DNA of 64,000 bases, from the NCBI GenBank assembly GCA_900491605.1, contig UESW01004075.1, positions 1,447,511 through 1,511,510 of the forward strand. Reading direction: 5' to 3'. The notes beneath the pieces are model-generated. The model saw only the letters and a program-made list of their open reading frames with translations. It made no database searches and had not been told where the DNA came from. Numbering within the stretch: the stretch's first letter is position 1; every line of letters starts with the position of its first letter. A program made the translations under genes and the position numbers. Positions 23,906-36,880 of the stretch are shown in pieces. The DNA is from Calamus simplicifolius. Taxonomy: Eukaryota; Streptophyta; Magnoliopsida; Arecales; Arecaceae.

Positions 23906-25083
23906 TAGACACCAACATGACATGCGCCCCCAGTGGACCTTTTTTTAATCTTGATGCTATGAAAGAGAAGCTCAAAGATCTGGCCTTTTCCTTAAAACTT
24001 TTCAATTAGAAAAAGGCTTTTTTTATTGTAGGCTTGCAGCCTGGGTTAGCTGTCTCAGGTTATGGGCCAACTCGAGCCCACTAGATAGGATGCTATAAGC
24101 TATGTAAACTTTAAATTGACCAAAATTGACTACAAGTCTGACCCAGCTTTCAACCTGATTGATAGCGGCTTGCAAGTAAGTTATGCAGAAGTTGGCATTT
24201 TGGAAGATTTGGGGGTATTCTCTCCTTATGTTTTGTAGATGATATCAATTTATTTTATGAGCTGATAATATCACACATTTGCATGCTTTGCGTTCATTAT
24301 TTACCATTATGAATGCCTTCTAGGCTTGAAGGTTGGTTTGGCTTGGTTCTCCAGCTTTTGTTCCTTTTCGGGAAGATGAATAAGATCTAGGGTGCTTGAC
24401 AGTTCTGCCCAATTGCAAGGTGTTGAATGTTGTGCATAGGGGATTGTCTCTTTGACATGATTGTTCAGGAAAAAGTGACTTGAGTGGTGGTAATTTACAA
24501 GGAATCCAAATTATGGGTAGAAGCACAAAGCTTTTTCATCCAGCTGAAGGATAGTTTCATTGTTATCCTACTCATCTTGTTATATGTATGTTTTCTTAAA
24601 ACATCGTGGCTGCTTGCTAGATAAACAAGATGAGCTTTTATTTGGAAGGGAGAAAACGTGATGTGTAAAGGTTTTTGTTTATAAAACTGGGAATGGTTTA
24701 TAAATCACTAGGTTAAGGTGTCTGTGAGATGATTGATCTGAATTTTAGTTTGGTCTGGTTTTATTCAGAAGTTGGTAGGAAAGTTGTTTCCAGAAAGAGG
24801 AGACAGGAAGAACACCATTTGAGATCTTATCACCAAGGAGTTGATGCTTGGAAATTATATCACCTAAATCGAATTCTCACTTTTTGGAAGGGAGGCCTTG
24901 AGATTGCAAATAAGTTGTCATTGTGGTACTAATTATATCATTGGTAATGGAAGATGATCTCTCGTGGATTTATTTGCTCTGCAATTAATGATGAGGGTAC
25001 AGTGAACCTGACAGTCTCTTATAGAGAAACAGTTCAGTTAGCTCTTTGGAGCAATATCAGTGAGCAGCATTTTGTTGAGTATC

Positions 25084-25122
25084 TTTTTTTTTTTTTTTTT
25101 GGTTCCGGGGGGGGGGGGGGGG
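25084..25122. repeat. Poly-T then poly-G homopolymers
   Basis: Seventeen T residues (25084-25100), six bases GGTTCC, then sixteen G residues (25107-25122). Such runs are assembly-fragile, so the true lengths may differ. Confidence 0.85.
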
Positions 25123-26304
25123 AATGGATGAATCTGTTTTCAGATTGAAATAGTTCTAAATGGAGAGGGAGTTCACACCTCGACATTTTCATCTTCTTTC
25201 CCCTTTTAAGATTCTTGAACTTGGTTGAATGGGTGATGGTTGAGTTGAACATTGGTAATTTGGAAGACTTCTGTACCAAAGAATATTAGAACAGTTGCTT
25301 GGTGGCTATATGGTATAGACTTAAATAGTTTTTATAGGTGATGGTCTGACTATGTCCATAATTCCTGTGTGAATTTGTTGGGTTGGGCTTCCAAATTTTC
25401 TTGAAGTGTATCAAGATAGAAATTATTTGGGTAAGTCCTCAAGTCTGCTCTCAAGGTCAGTGGTCAGCCTTTTGTTTGGAATCTTTATGGTTAGCATGAC
25501 ACAAATGGTAATCAAGAGTTTCATGGTGGTTTCACTATTCTTGTCATGCCTCTAGGTTGGTTTGGGAGAGAGAAATTGGTGGTGCATCACATGACAGTAG
25601 TGTTGCACCTTTAATGCCACTATTTGTGGATGTGAAGGTGAAGGGAAGGAGGAAAGGATAGATGAAGAGATGGAACACTTGAGTCTCCCATACTCTCTAT
25701 TTTTCTTTTAGGAAGACTTGCTGTAAGGCAATAGTTTATTCCATGGTGTTAAAGTACTAAATTTCTCAGTTTAGCGAGGAGGGTATTATTTGGCATGATC
25801 AGGCTTCAAACCATAAATTGCCAAGTATATGGTACCACCATCAGCTATTGTATTGTTGACTACCATTTATTTCCAGCCATGAAGTCCATGCTCTTTCAGG
25901 GAATATAATTGTACTCTGACTTGACTTCCTATCATCATACAAGATCAGTTAGAGAGATGGTAGCATTCATCCATGAAAATTTAATACAAGGATTTGCCTA
26001 AGAAATTTCTTCAAGTCATAACAGAAGAACAGACTGATACTATGAACTTATATCAGTTAAAAAATACACAACTGTTTGCACTTCTGACATGCAAATTTAT
26101 TCTAGCACCTACTAAATACCATACACTGATGTCCCTCATGGCTGCACCACCAGATAAAACCAATTTGTGAGAACATCCATTGCAAGCACCAACTCAAAGT
26201 TGTCAGATCCTTTCAAGTCCAGGCATTCTAAGAGAGTGATGACTCCACTCCACATTATTATCTAAGCTAATTATAATAGTCATCTCATAAAAGAGTGAGA
26301 CCTG

Positions 26305-26500
26305 TCAAAGAAATATAAAACTTTGACTAAATATGTTGCGGAGTTGACATGAAGCCCTTGAATTTATCGAATTTTAAATGGGTCAGTAACAAGACCCTGA
26401 TCAGTCCCCGAACTGGAGTAGTAGTTTACCATGAGGTCGGAAGCTTAAGATTAACCGCATGACATTCCCTTTTTTTTTTTGGGTTACAAATATGTGTTAT
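26305..26500. repeat. Dispersed repeat, copy B
   Basis: Diverged counterpart of the segment at 23695-23905, same orientation. Shared features are GGTCAGTAACAAG, GAACTGGAGTAGTAGTTTAC and the T-run followed by GGGTTACAAAT. Each copy starts in a TTGCGATGA/GTTGCGGAG region. Confidence 0.6.
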
Positions 26501-27181
26501 TGGCCGAAACAACAAGCATTTTCAGTGAAACAATTTTCCCTTTTATGTCATGAAAGAGAATCCACACCTGAGACATTTGTATTCTCTGAGTTTCTCCATT
26601 CTGTGATGGTTTTATCCCAGTCATGAGCATGCCTTGTTGGTCATGGCCTGGCCTATGGTGATATATATGCAAGAACAAAGCGTGTGGATATGTTGGTATC
26701 AATTGCAGCAGTCATGCACGCATATCTGCTCTCACAACCAACATAAGGTTCTGTTCATGGGGACAAACCATTTCTAAAACCAAGGGTCTAGACGGCCAGA
26801 CCTACACAGCAGCAACGAACAGACGAGGAAGTCCATTTATATAATAGCAATTCTCACAAGGTTGCGCACCATATATAGATGGAAATAGAGGCACAAACCC
26901 ATCCATTACCTACACTTGCATTCAAAGCTTAAAGATTGATGTATGCTTGAAACTGAAGTATTATGATGATTCACATTAAGGAACGACCCCAGCTTTCCAT
27001 CCCGCGAGGCTAAAAGGAGCCCCTTTCAAAGCTATTATAATGGTACAACATGGAAACAAATGAGCGCAGGGAAATAGAAGGGGGCAATCTCAAACAAATC
27101 ACAAGCTCCCTCTGTTTTCTTATCCTCAAATAAAGAGAAGCAACTGTCAGAAGTAAGGATCCCTCCAAGCGCTTGCAGAAT

Positions 27182-28219
27182 CTAAATCCTTAGCAAAGCA
27201 CACCCCAGAATGCTCCCACAGCAATGGGTCATGGGCAACACCGAGCGCCAGGTTGGCCTCTTCACATTGAGAACATCTACATCAGACAGTTGTTTGATAC
27301 ATTGATTCCTTGGACCAGGTCCAATCACTCCTCCAATCATATAAATCTCATCTCCAACTCCAATCATACCAAACCCAATCCGGCTCTGGAACTCTGATGG
27401 ACATGATACCACCTTATCAGGCACATTCTCTGCTGCCTGCTTTGAAATGCAGCCATTGCTCAACACATAGAGCTCCCCATGAACCACCGTCATTGGACCC
27501 TGAAGCCAACCATAGTCCTTGACAACCCATTGCTGCTCCCCATCCTCCAATATCTGCACAGTTGATAAGCCTTTGTGCAAGACATGCATCTTCCCTCCAA
27601 TGACAAATCCAGAGCAAGTGGAGGTATGGGTATGGCGGAGGTCTGGGAGGGGTTCCCACGCATCTGCCTCAGGATCATAAATCTCAGCCTTCGATATTGA
27701 TTTCCTGCAGTTTGTGAAGCCGCCTGCTACAATGATCTTACCATTCAATACACAACAGGCGAACATGGCACGACGTACGAGCATGGGAGCCCGTCGTCTC
27801 CACTCACGACGGAGGGGGTCATATGACCAAACTTCATTGCTAGCGAAGATCCCGTCATGGTCTCCGGTCAACGGATCGACCCGGTCACTGCCACCACCAA
27901 GCACAAAGAGTTTCCCAGCAACAGAGGCCACACCAAAACGAGCAAGATGCCTGATTTCCGATGGCATGACAGGAAGTGTCATCCAATGGCCTCTAAGAGG
28001 GTCATAAAGCTGCCAAATGTTTTCGGGCTCAAATGCCAACACACAAACCAGTTCTTCTGAAGCACCAACCTCACAGCGAGCCTTAAAGAGCTCAGGGCTT
28101 TGTAGAGCAGCTCTCCATGAGGGACAGACTAGCTGCAGTTTGGAATGGAAGCATAAAGGCACACGTGCAAGGCATTGGATAGCAACTTCATCAGGGAGAC
28201 CATCAATCAGGCGAGACAT
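27182..28219 (-). CDS. SKIP30: F-box/kelch-repeat protein, SKIP30-like
   Basis: A single 345-residue frame. An F-box lies at about residues 4-45 (LIDGLPDEVAIQCLARVP, then LVCPSWRAAL), followed by kelch blades with the typical GG and Y-D-P patterns: SVAGKLFVLGGGS to WSYDPLRREW (about 95-140), LNGKIIVAGGF to AEIYDPEADAWEPLPDL (about 155-195), VIGGKMHVLHKGLSTVQIL, VHGELYVLSNG and GVGDEIYMIGGVIG near 300. Length and order match plant SKIP30-type proteins. By family knowledge the F-box binds an ASK/SKP1 subunit of an SCF ubiquitin ligase while the kelch propeller recruits the target; the substrate is unknown. The start is the first ATG before the F-box. On the minus strand GATCTTTCAG ends at 28281, a good 3' splice site 61 bases upstream of the ATG, so a 5'UTR intron is likely. 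No disruption is seen. The gene converges on the FLZ gene. Confidence 0.93.
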   Translation of the reverse strand: MSRLIDGLPDEVAIQCLARVPLCFHSKLQLVCPSWRAALQSPELFKARCEVGASEELVCVLAFEPENIWQLYDPLRGHWMTLPVMPSEIRHLARFGVASVAGKLFVLGGGSDRVDPLTGDHDGIFASNEVWSYDPLRREWRRRAPMLVRRAMFACCVLNGKIIVAGGFTNCRKSISKAEIYDPEADAWEPLPDLRHTHTSTCSGFVIGGKMHVLHKGLSTVQILEDGEQQWVVKDYGWLQGPMTVVHGELYVLSNGCISKQAAENVPDKVVSCPSEFQSRIGFGMIGVGDEIYMIGGVIGPGPRNQCIKQLSDVDVLNVKRPTWRSVLPMTHCCGSILGCALLRI

Positions 28220-29356
28220 AATGGCCTAATCATTCAGATGACTGACTCATCACGACAATTTAGTCTCTGTGAAGCACAACCTGAAAGATCAGTTATTGCT
28301 CATCAATGTAAAGACAGCTAAAACAAGAAACTGAAGAAACGGTCATTCTTTCTGTTCGATTTTTCATATGTTATAGGCATTTCCAAACTCAATACAGTGA
28401 GTTCATGGATTTTCAATGAGGGTTTCACATTGGCATGGTAAAAGCTACCTAGGCCAGATTCCTACCAGACAAATTCCAATTATATAAAACAATGCAATGA
28501 AAAACTGAAGCATCAAGATATTTTATCATAAAAACTCTTCTAAATTTGATTTAGAAATTTTTTTTTTTGCATCTAATATCTAAATAATAAACTATAAGAA
28601 ACTTTACGACTTGTATAAAACCAAACCTAGCAATATTATTGAGTTTCAATTGACAGTGGCTTGGACAGAGTAATTGTTGCATGAGCAAAGTGTGCACCTG
28701 AACTTAGAATCACAATGATAAACCAGGTCATGGAATTCAAGTCTCAGTCACCTGAGCTAACTGTCACATCTATGCGTTTACTCAAAACTTTCTATTAGAC
28801 ATGACTTACTTCCAACGGATAATTGCAAATATTATTATTATAAGCAACTCTATTTAACATGTTTCATATTAGATGTCAAACTAAAACTGTCATGCTATTA
28901 TTCAATTATGATGCTCAGGAATCTGTCATGGCTGCATAGATATATACAACAATCATCTTAGATCAGCCTTCAGATAGAAAGAGCAGCCATGAAATGACAA
29001 CCGACCTCAGTCTAGACAAAGATTCCATACAAATTAACACTTTGTCCCTTTGATTGACTACATATGGCTTCAGCCTTAAGCCCCACAAATTTATGTTGCT
29101 CCTATTGTTCTGAGGAAGGAAAAAAGAATCTTGTAATTTTACTTTCAACAACCTCACTATTAATGTAAACTTCATTCAATGACCTTTCACCCTTCAGAGT
29201 AAAACATCAAATTGGAGTTCATGAAAAAAGATTTTTCTTGACATCCATTGAGTGTTCATTAGGGCCTTTCTTGATAACAATCACTTTCTTTAAAATGGTC
29301 AATTCAATGTTCAATTAAAGCTCTGTTCATGAAATCCACATTTTCTAAAAGGAATC

Positions 29357-29469
29357 TTATGCAACCACAAATGAAATCTTATACAACCACAAACAAAATC
29401 TTACTTATACAACCACAAATGAAATCTTACAACCACAAACAAAATCTTACTTATACAACCACAAATGAA
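29357..29469. repeat. ACAACCACAAA tandem repeat
   Basis: Units of about 22-28 bases alternate between ACAACCACAAATGAAATCTT and ACAACCACAAACAAAATCTT with TACTTAT spacers, five copies in all. It is a local low-copy tandem repeat without coding meaning. Confidence 0.8.
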
Positions 29470-29569
29470 GATACAAACATAAAGAATAGTGACTTCTACT
29501 GTTATTGGACAGACATTTTAGGATCATGACAAACAACAAGAGCAACAATTGCACTATCTTAAGGTACCT

Positions 29570-29815
29570 AATAGCAAGGTCTGCAAAACCGGTATCGAGA
29601 ACCATATCAGTACATTATCAATTCAACATGGTACAATATGCATGCATCTCGTACTAAGACAGAATACTGGATGGCACAAGATCGTTCCGCTTAGTTCAAA
29701 TTTATTTGGTTTATATCGATTCGAAGCTTGGTACTGTAGCGGTACATTGCTAATATGGGATGCTATAGCTGGTACAGGTTTGTATGGGTCAGTATAGACC
29801 CATACAAAAGAACTT
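29570..29815. repeat. GTACC-rich dispersed repeat
   Basis: Contains repeated GGTATCGAGAACC, ACATGGTACAATATGCATGC, TTGGTACTGTAGCGGTAC and GCTGGTACAGG phrases. Similar GGTAC/GTACC phrasing occurs at 50205-50620 and 52195-52330. It is probably a family of old non-autonomous elements; the ends are not definable by eye. Confidence 0.4.
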
Positions 29816-31970
29816 TTAGAATCAAGGGTTTCAATTAAAAATCACACATATAGCTTGAATGATCTATTTGATTATAATCATAAGCACATCATTATAAAAG
29901 GCTTCACAATGAAAAGAAGCTATTCCACTACATAAAATGTAGGAAAATACATTTTCCTTTCCAAGAATCAAAGTAGAGAAAATCTCTAAAGACAATTATC
30001 AACTCATGTAAACTAATTTTATCACAAGGAATGAAGGTAACTAAAGGAAAATCTTTTGAGGCATGACACTTGTTGTTTTCACAAAACATATTCACTTCCT
30101 GATGCTAACAACTCCCAGGACTCCCCCCTCCTTTTTCCCCCTTTTCTCCTTTTTCCACCTCATCCATTAACCTATAACAAACTATCGTCAAATTTCTCAA
30201 TTCATCACTGGGAAAAAAGGCAATCATGCTTGTGAACAACAGTTACAGAAATAGTTCCAGTTTCCAAATCTTGACATCATTCATATTAGCCATCTTCAAT
30301 AAATCAAGAACAGACTTTGCCCATGACAACACTGAACTAAATATGGCAGTTTATGAAAACATAAAACAAGAAGAAAAGAAAAAATGAGCAACCTTAGAAA
30401 ATTTCACTTCAGATTGGGAAACAAAACCATTCAAAGATGACAAGGCAATATTTTGGATGTATCATTATCTTATCCTAGTTCTTATCATAACCTTGCAATA
30501 TTTGTATCTTCAACAAGTTGTTTTCTATTATGATTGAACTGTACTTAAGGTTTGTTCTTGTGCATTTTGAACAAGATTGTACTAGTTTAATCCAAAATTA
30601 TGCCCTTGAATGAAACCAATGCTTTTAATCTGAGACAATGAAACATAGAACAAGCAGGTGCTTGTTTCAACATTCTATTTCAATTCAATTTACCCAAAAA
30701 AACCAAAATATATAATTTCTTTCCTGCATGTTTATTGATGTTTAGTTATATTCCTTGGGCCCTTCATTGATTTGATCTGAAAGGAAAAAACCTTGATATT
30801 TCTTGCTCTAATTCCAGCTATTTCAAGAGCTGACCTAGAACAAGGTATATGTTGTGTAAGCATATGTAAAAAATCTAAAGAAAAAAATTAGTAACCTAGC
30901 AACTTATTTAAAAGGATTAGCACAAGATAGTCCAAATGTCCTAGTATCTACTCAAATAAAGTCAAAAAGGAAATCTTTGAGAATTAACAAATTGCATAAT
31001 TAATAAAAATACAAGACCAGTGGGTGTGTGATGATTGGCCAGATATTGCTCTAATCTTTTGTTGGCTGATGTCTGAAGCACAAGTTGATCACTACTGCTG
31101 GATACAGTCAGAAGAAATTATGTGGATAGTGTTCAAGGTCATGTAGTTTACATTCAGGATATAGAATATGTTAGCAAAGCAGCAGACCAAGGGGGGAAAA
31201 GAACACTACCACTTTTCTAGAAAAGTTGATTAAGGTGGTATGGTTCTTCTGATCAGTCAAGCATGTCTAAACTTAAACTAAGAGAAGGGTAATACACCTA
31301 CAAAGCATAGTTCTGAGAGTTTGATATGAAGAAAGTCAATAAAGTTGATGACAGGCTTAAGTTAATGATTGAAATGATGATAAATTCCTAGTTTGTGAAC
31401 TATACAGAACTAACTAATACATGCGATAACCATAATCAAAACCAACAAGCTTGTAGTTGTCTGGTAAATCCATGGTAAATCCATGCCAATTTCAAAAGTT
31501 TGAAGCATTAGAAGGTACAGATCATGCACCATCAACAACAATAGAGATTTATTTGGCCAAATACAAGGAGCAGAAAATTCAGTAATGCAATAGCACGACA
31601 AGAAATGTTTGTCAGTGGCATCATCAAATTTAAGGTTAGCTTCAAGAAAAGATCCAATGGAAATAACTATACAAGAACCAAAGAACTCCTTTTCTGCCAA
31701 TCAGGGTTTTGTCTAATGCTGTTCAAATTGTCAAAATGGTGCCAAAGATAAGTTGGTCCAGCATGACTGTTAATTAGTTCCTTTCCATGCTTTACAAACT
31801 CTGTCAAAATGGGAGGATCCTTTATAAGGACAGGGAAAGACATGGATACCAGAGATTGGTGGGTTCCATAAGTAGGCATATTTCCCTTCTCGGTCTGCTT
31901 CCTAGTCTAAAGGTAAGATAGTCATTGAACACCAAATTTAAAAATTATTTTTTAATTTATTTTCAGTCCA

Positions 31971-32113
31971 TATCATTAGATAAATTACTAACTCCGCCAA
32001 GGCCAGTCCCAAACCCGGGTAAAGGAGGAGGGTTGCGTTAGGTAGCCGACAGCCAGCGTAAAACTCTGTCAGATCCCTTCAAGAGAGTAGAGTATCATTA
32101 GATAAATTACTAA
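31971..32113 (+). mobile_element. RTE LINE 5'-end fragment with perfect 21-bp TSD
   Basis: An identical 21-bp sequence beginning TATCATTAGATAAATT occurs at 31971-31991 and 32093-32113, flanking a 101-bp insert. The insert (CTCCGCCAAGG, then CCCGGGTAAAGGAGGAGGGT, then TGCGTTAGGTAGCCGACAGC) matches the reverse complement of 46195-46260, the 5' leader of the large RTE element in this window (GGATAAAAAAAGAGGGTTGC, then ATTAGGTTGACGAACAGCAT). It lacks all coding sequence and any 3' tail. A 5'-end-only copy with an intact target duplication is unusual for a LINE. Confidence 0.82.
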
Positions 32114-35100
32114 AGCTATTTGACACATTAATCAATTTCATTGGGAAGATTTGGATGCACAAGAAATTCCTTAGAGAAATTATAGTGATTGCAGATCTAA
32201 TAAGACTTTGAAAGAAGTGAAGTTTCCAACACAACAGGAGCTTCAAGAAGGATTAAAAAAACATAGTTGCAGAGAATGATAGATCATATGTTTTTTGTGT
32301 TGATCAAGAGGGTGTAATTCACAGCTAGAATAGATAAAACATGTTTTACTAGCAATTATATGAGATAAAATTAAGACCAGTTCAGATATAATCTACTTAA
32401 AAGATTTCTCAAATATTAAACTAATAGTAAGGCTGCCATCTGTAGCTCAATTAAATAATAGTCATGCCTGCCACAAATAATTGGTCAGCCTGAATTATCA
32501 AGAAATTATATAGGCTGAGTATAACCTACAATCTTAGTCTATCATCATATCCTCTCAAGTCCATGACTAGTATAAGTTTTCCCATTTAACCATCACTAGA
32601 AATTATTTTGCATTCTAAAGAGCTCATTCCATCAACATCAAAATGATGTACTCAGCTCATTCTATCAACAGCAAAATGATATACTCATGGAACAAATTAT
32701 GTATATCATAAGAGCATGGCAGGATAAAGTTGGGCTCAGTTGCTTTTTTCCCTCTAATTTGTTTTCTAGTAAAGTCTTTAACAGTCAATAATTGATGCAA
32801 CATAAATCAATATGAAAGGTTCATAATATCAACATAATTTATATTGTATCTCTACAGTGTAATTCAGGACATAGATATCTCCTCACATAAATTTTCTGGA
32901 TTAGTTTTTCAGGCTTACAAGTTGAAATTTAGGAGGTTTGTGTTCACTCAGATATATAACATTCTTCAAGCATGTAGTCCATGACATTCTTCGAGCATGT
33001 TAGATGTTTTCCTAAAGCTTCTGGTTCAGGATGAGTTAGAATCAATTCTTCTTTTATTTTAAGGGGTCGGGTAACAATATTACAAACCGTGACCTAGTTT
33101 TGAGGAGGCATGGGAACAAAGCTGATTAAGGGAATCATGGGATGTTATCTGGTCCAACATTCCAGGACTAGAGTGATGGATTTCCTACTTAGCAAGGCAA
33201 GGCAAAGTGACTGGCCACTTACATGGATACCGGAGGGCCCTAAGAGCGATCAGACAAAGTGCTAATTTTTACTAGGGGATTGGCCACTGTGGGAACGTCA
33301 TATATAGATGAATAACCCTTACATCTCTCTCTCTTCTTTTAACCATGAGCCCCAAACACTTGCTGTTACTTCCTATTTTGACCTGCTTTTCCTGTAGGTG
33401 ATTGGGAAACAACCCGCTATCTAACTTACAGGAAGAGTCATTTTATGGGGTGGTCTTTGGGCAACGTACACAGCATGAGATACTATATATTAAAGAGAAT
33501 ACATAGATCAAATGAACAGCAATGCAAATATATTTCACCTTAAGCTTTTCATTATATTTCTCTTTATTCCTAACTATCCCTTTTGTTTGCAGAAAAAACC
33601 TTTTGTGGAATCTTTTTTAGATAGTTTTTCATAGAAAATCTTGAGAAATCAAATGGTCTGGTAGTATAAATATGAAACACCATCATTCTACATCAGTTTG
33701 ACATCTAGGAAGCAAAATCCATCATTGCGACCACTTAGCATCCTCTCTAACATGGTCATCGAACAAAACGAGATAAGAAGCATGGTGAGATATTTTGACA
33801 TCTTGACTGCACCATTACCAAAAATGCAGAAAGAAATCAACAAGAATAAATGGATGGTTAAATAGGTCCTTCCTCTCATGACAAAAGGAAAATCTCACCA
33901 GCTTAATTCAACATATATAGATAACCAATTTAAAAAAAAATGCATCCTTTTTGTTGAATTTAGACAGAAAAAGAACTCTGTTGCCCAATGTTCAACTTGA
34001 TCAGTCAAGACCGATTTGCAGGAAGACTGATATTTCAATTCAAGGACAACACCTCACAGAATTTAAAAGTCATGCACATCAATAAGTTGTATCACTTCAT
34101 AAACAACAAATGGTTTTTCACATCATATCATTGCATTTGTTTGACGGGATATAAATAAAGGTTTTTTGATGACCATGAAGAGCAAAATGCTAGTTTTGAA
34201 GGTAAAGGCAACATGCACATGACATATTATATATTTGGAAGGACAAAGACAAGTCTTCAGAAATCCTTATGTGCATGTCACTAAGGATTTCCAAGTGGTT
34301 AATTGAAATCCACAACACATGAACTTATGTTACAAGTCAACTTAAAAGGGGTTGAATTGGCAGCTCTAATGTTCCATGGAACCCCACCATTTTCTAGATT
34401 GGTTATCTTGCAGATATTAGTACACAAGCATATTGATTGAGTTGATAAGGCAATCTGCTACAAGAAAGCTAAAAAATGGGATGCATGGGATGCGAACAAG
34501 CACATGAAAGAGGAGCAGTTGTTACCTGAGATGGAATGAAAGTAAATTGAAAGGATTTTTTCTATGGACTAATAATAATCTAGAGTCACAACAACCCATT
34601 GTTGCAAAAGTGATCTGCTGCAAGAGTTGGGTACATGAAGAAAAAACTCCAATCTATATATAGAAACCAGAAACTGCAGAGAGAGTTTGCCTTCGCTTTG
34701 AAGCATAGATTTGGTAGGAAGGTATTCAAACAGATGAGTTCTCATGTTTCAGGCTATGAGTCAAAAGCGATGCCAGACCAATGCAAACTAAGGAGAAGTT
34801 ATACGGTTGTGCCGACTACTCTATGGTAGTACTAGAGGCCTCTAGTTAACTCTAGAAAAGAAATGTGAGGCAAAAAAACAAGAGTTTGGAAACCGACATG
34901 TTTTCAGTGAGGAGACACGAGACACAGAATCTGCACTTATCATGCTCAATTGTGGGTGTTGCTTTGAGCGACAGTGATTCAAGTTTCGGTGAGACAGGGT
35001 CCGAGATAGTCAAGACAACCCATCCTAGAGAGGTTCCGGGACTGATCCTAGTTGTTCCATCCCATTCTATCTTGGCCTAATACATTATAATGTCAATTTT

Positions 35101-36259
35101 AAATATATTTAATTTATCATAAAGATATAGTTTTTGAAGTTTAAATATATTTAAAAATCAAATAAAATACTAAAGCTTCATAACTAATTTTTTTGAGAAA
35201 AAACATTATTGAGACGTATGACCAGATTGAACACTGAGATGGGACAGAATGTGAGGCATCTCATTACATAAAAAAACCGAAATACCTCTATTCCATGAGA
35301 TTTAAAACCTTGTTCAGTAACAACAATGAATATTAAGGCATCATGAAAAGTAATACATTCAACATAAAGGAAATGCAAAGACCATAAGTAATAAACTATT
35401 TTCTACATCCACTAACATGGTTAATATTACATTTTTAATCATTTATTGTCGAATTCCATGAATATTGTTTATAAGTGTATCACAGGTGGGTCCTTAGAGG
35501 TTGATTTATGAGTCATATTCCAATCACTAATTTTCAAAATAAAGGTTTACTAGGGAACCTTGTGAGATTCTCTATTGGATAATTTTTGGGAAAGCTGGTG
35601 TGATATGACAATGTATTCAACAACAGCCTCATCAGTTCTACTAAACCGTCCATGGACTAATCAAAAGACAAACATGCAACAAACGGGGAAAAAACAAACA
35701 GAGAAAGGAATTGTTAGCAAACGATATGGGGGTCATCCAGTTACGTTGTTTTTTGATTGAAAGCTCCATTTTATGAAGAAACCTTAAGATCATGAAATGA
35801 AAAATTAAATGGCTTTTTGAGCAGTTTATTTTCCTTTTCTATTTTAGTAAGGAGCAGTTTATTTTCTTTCCGAATTAAAATAAACATCAACCTAAAAGAA
35901 ATCAAGGTTACAAGTTATAGAAATGAAATTTCATGCTATGAAAAAATAGCAATTTCTTAGGAACAAAAATGTCAAGATATAGCTCCATAAATTTCAGGAC
36001 ACATCATAACAAGAATTCCAAACATCCATGTCCATTTGATCAGGAAGCAACACGCATCACTTCTCAACCCACGAGAAAGGAAAAATAAAAATAAAACAAG
36101 TGATGGACACGCAACTTAAAAAGATGACATTTTACACGGCACGAATGGAAATTTCTTGGTTGTTTAATACGTATCATATTAAAATTCCATCAATTTTGTT
36201 CTAGACGGAGATGGACACGCCCATTAAAGACAAACTGCCAGCGCTCCTGATATTGCCAA

Positions 36260-36341
36260 CCAAAAATAATCTAAACAAAGAGGGTGTTCATCAAATTAAA
36301 CCAAAAATAATCTAAACAAAGAGGGTGTTCATTAAATTAAA
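36260..36341. repeat. 41-bp direct tandem duplication
   Basis: Two adjacent 41-bp copies starting CCAAAAATAATCTAAACAAA differ at one base (CATCAAA versus CATTAAA), so the duplication is recent. Confidence 0.9.
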
Positions 36342-36599
36342 CCAAGAAAAAAAGTATCCAACCAAAAAAAAAAAAAAAAATCAAGCCCGAAACTATTAGA
36401 AACAGAGAGATTGCACCACGGCAGACGAAATCCAGTTCCAGAGATGACGACCAAAAAATCAGAACGTAACGCCCCCTACGAATTGGCGCTAAACCTACCT
36501 CGAGTTCCCCTCTAAATTCAATGGGCATTCGTCTATTTGAGATCTTCGTAAGAAATTTCAAAGAATTAATGCGAAAATAGGTAAACGGGAAATAATTCC

Positions 36600-36880
36600 A
36601 CATCAAATTAAACATTGTTCGCGGTACTTCCTCTTGAAAAACTACCGAAAAGTGGTGAAGAGATGCTACCTTCGTCGGGAGTGAACTCTCGATGTCCAAG
36701 ACCGTCGATTTCCCGCAATGGAGAGAGAACGGGGGGTTGTCTTCGCGTCGGCGTTGGGCTCGCGGTGGCGGTGCAAATGCGTAGGATTTGGCGTATGAAA
36801 TCCAATGGTTTTTCGGGTCTCGAGTCGTGAGAGATCACCGCAACTGTGTGGACCATCCCGGGTTACGCCCGAATGGACGG
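36600..36880 (-). promoter_or_regulatory. GC-rich segment, candidate SKIP30 promoter/first exon
   Basis: A GC-rich patch within AT-rich DNA, containing CCATCCCGGGTTACGCCCG and repeated CGCGTCGG-like words. Open frames on both strands are short and mutually overlapping, so protein coding is not supported. Its position and composition would fit the 5' end of the minus-strand SKIP30-like transcript, but no transcript evidence is available. Confidence 0.3.

Larger units (their letters stand above)
22290..27181. other. Intergenic between convergent FLZ and SKIP30-like genes
   Basis: The first few hundred bases are probably FLZ 3'UTR and the last ~180 SKIP30-like 3'UTR. The interior has no supportable gene. 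It holds a poly-T/poly-G pair at 25084-25122 and two diverged copies of a dispersed repeat (23695-23905 and 26305-26500). Confidence 0.55.
28281..36500 (-). other. Non-coding stretch, possible long 5'UTR intron of SKIP30
   Basis: On the minus strand a splice acceptor at 28281 lacks an obvious nearby donor. A GC-rich segment at 36490-36880 has a candidate donor (CTCGAG|GTAGGTTT near 36497). If paired, the 5'UTR intron would be about 8.2 kb. A closer donor cannot be excluded. No coding frame of interest lies inside. The stretch includes a short tandem array, an RTE 5'-end insertion and a less AT-rich patch at 33060-33470 that I do not recognise. Confidence 0.3.

Noticed and set aside
36608..36856. 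Overlapping open frames on both strands in the GC-rich patch
   Set aside because: Mutually exclusive and short; composition effect rather than a gene.
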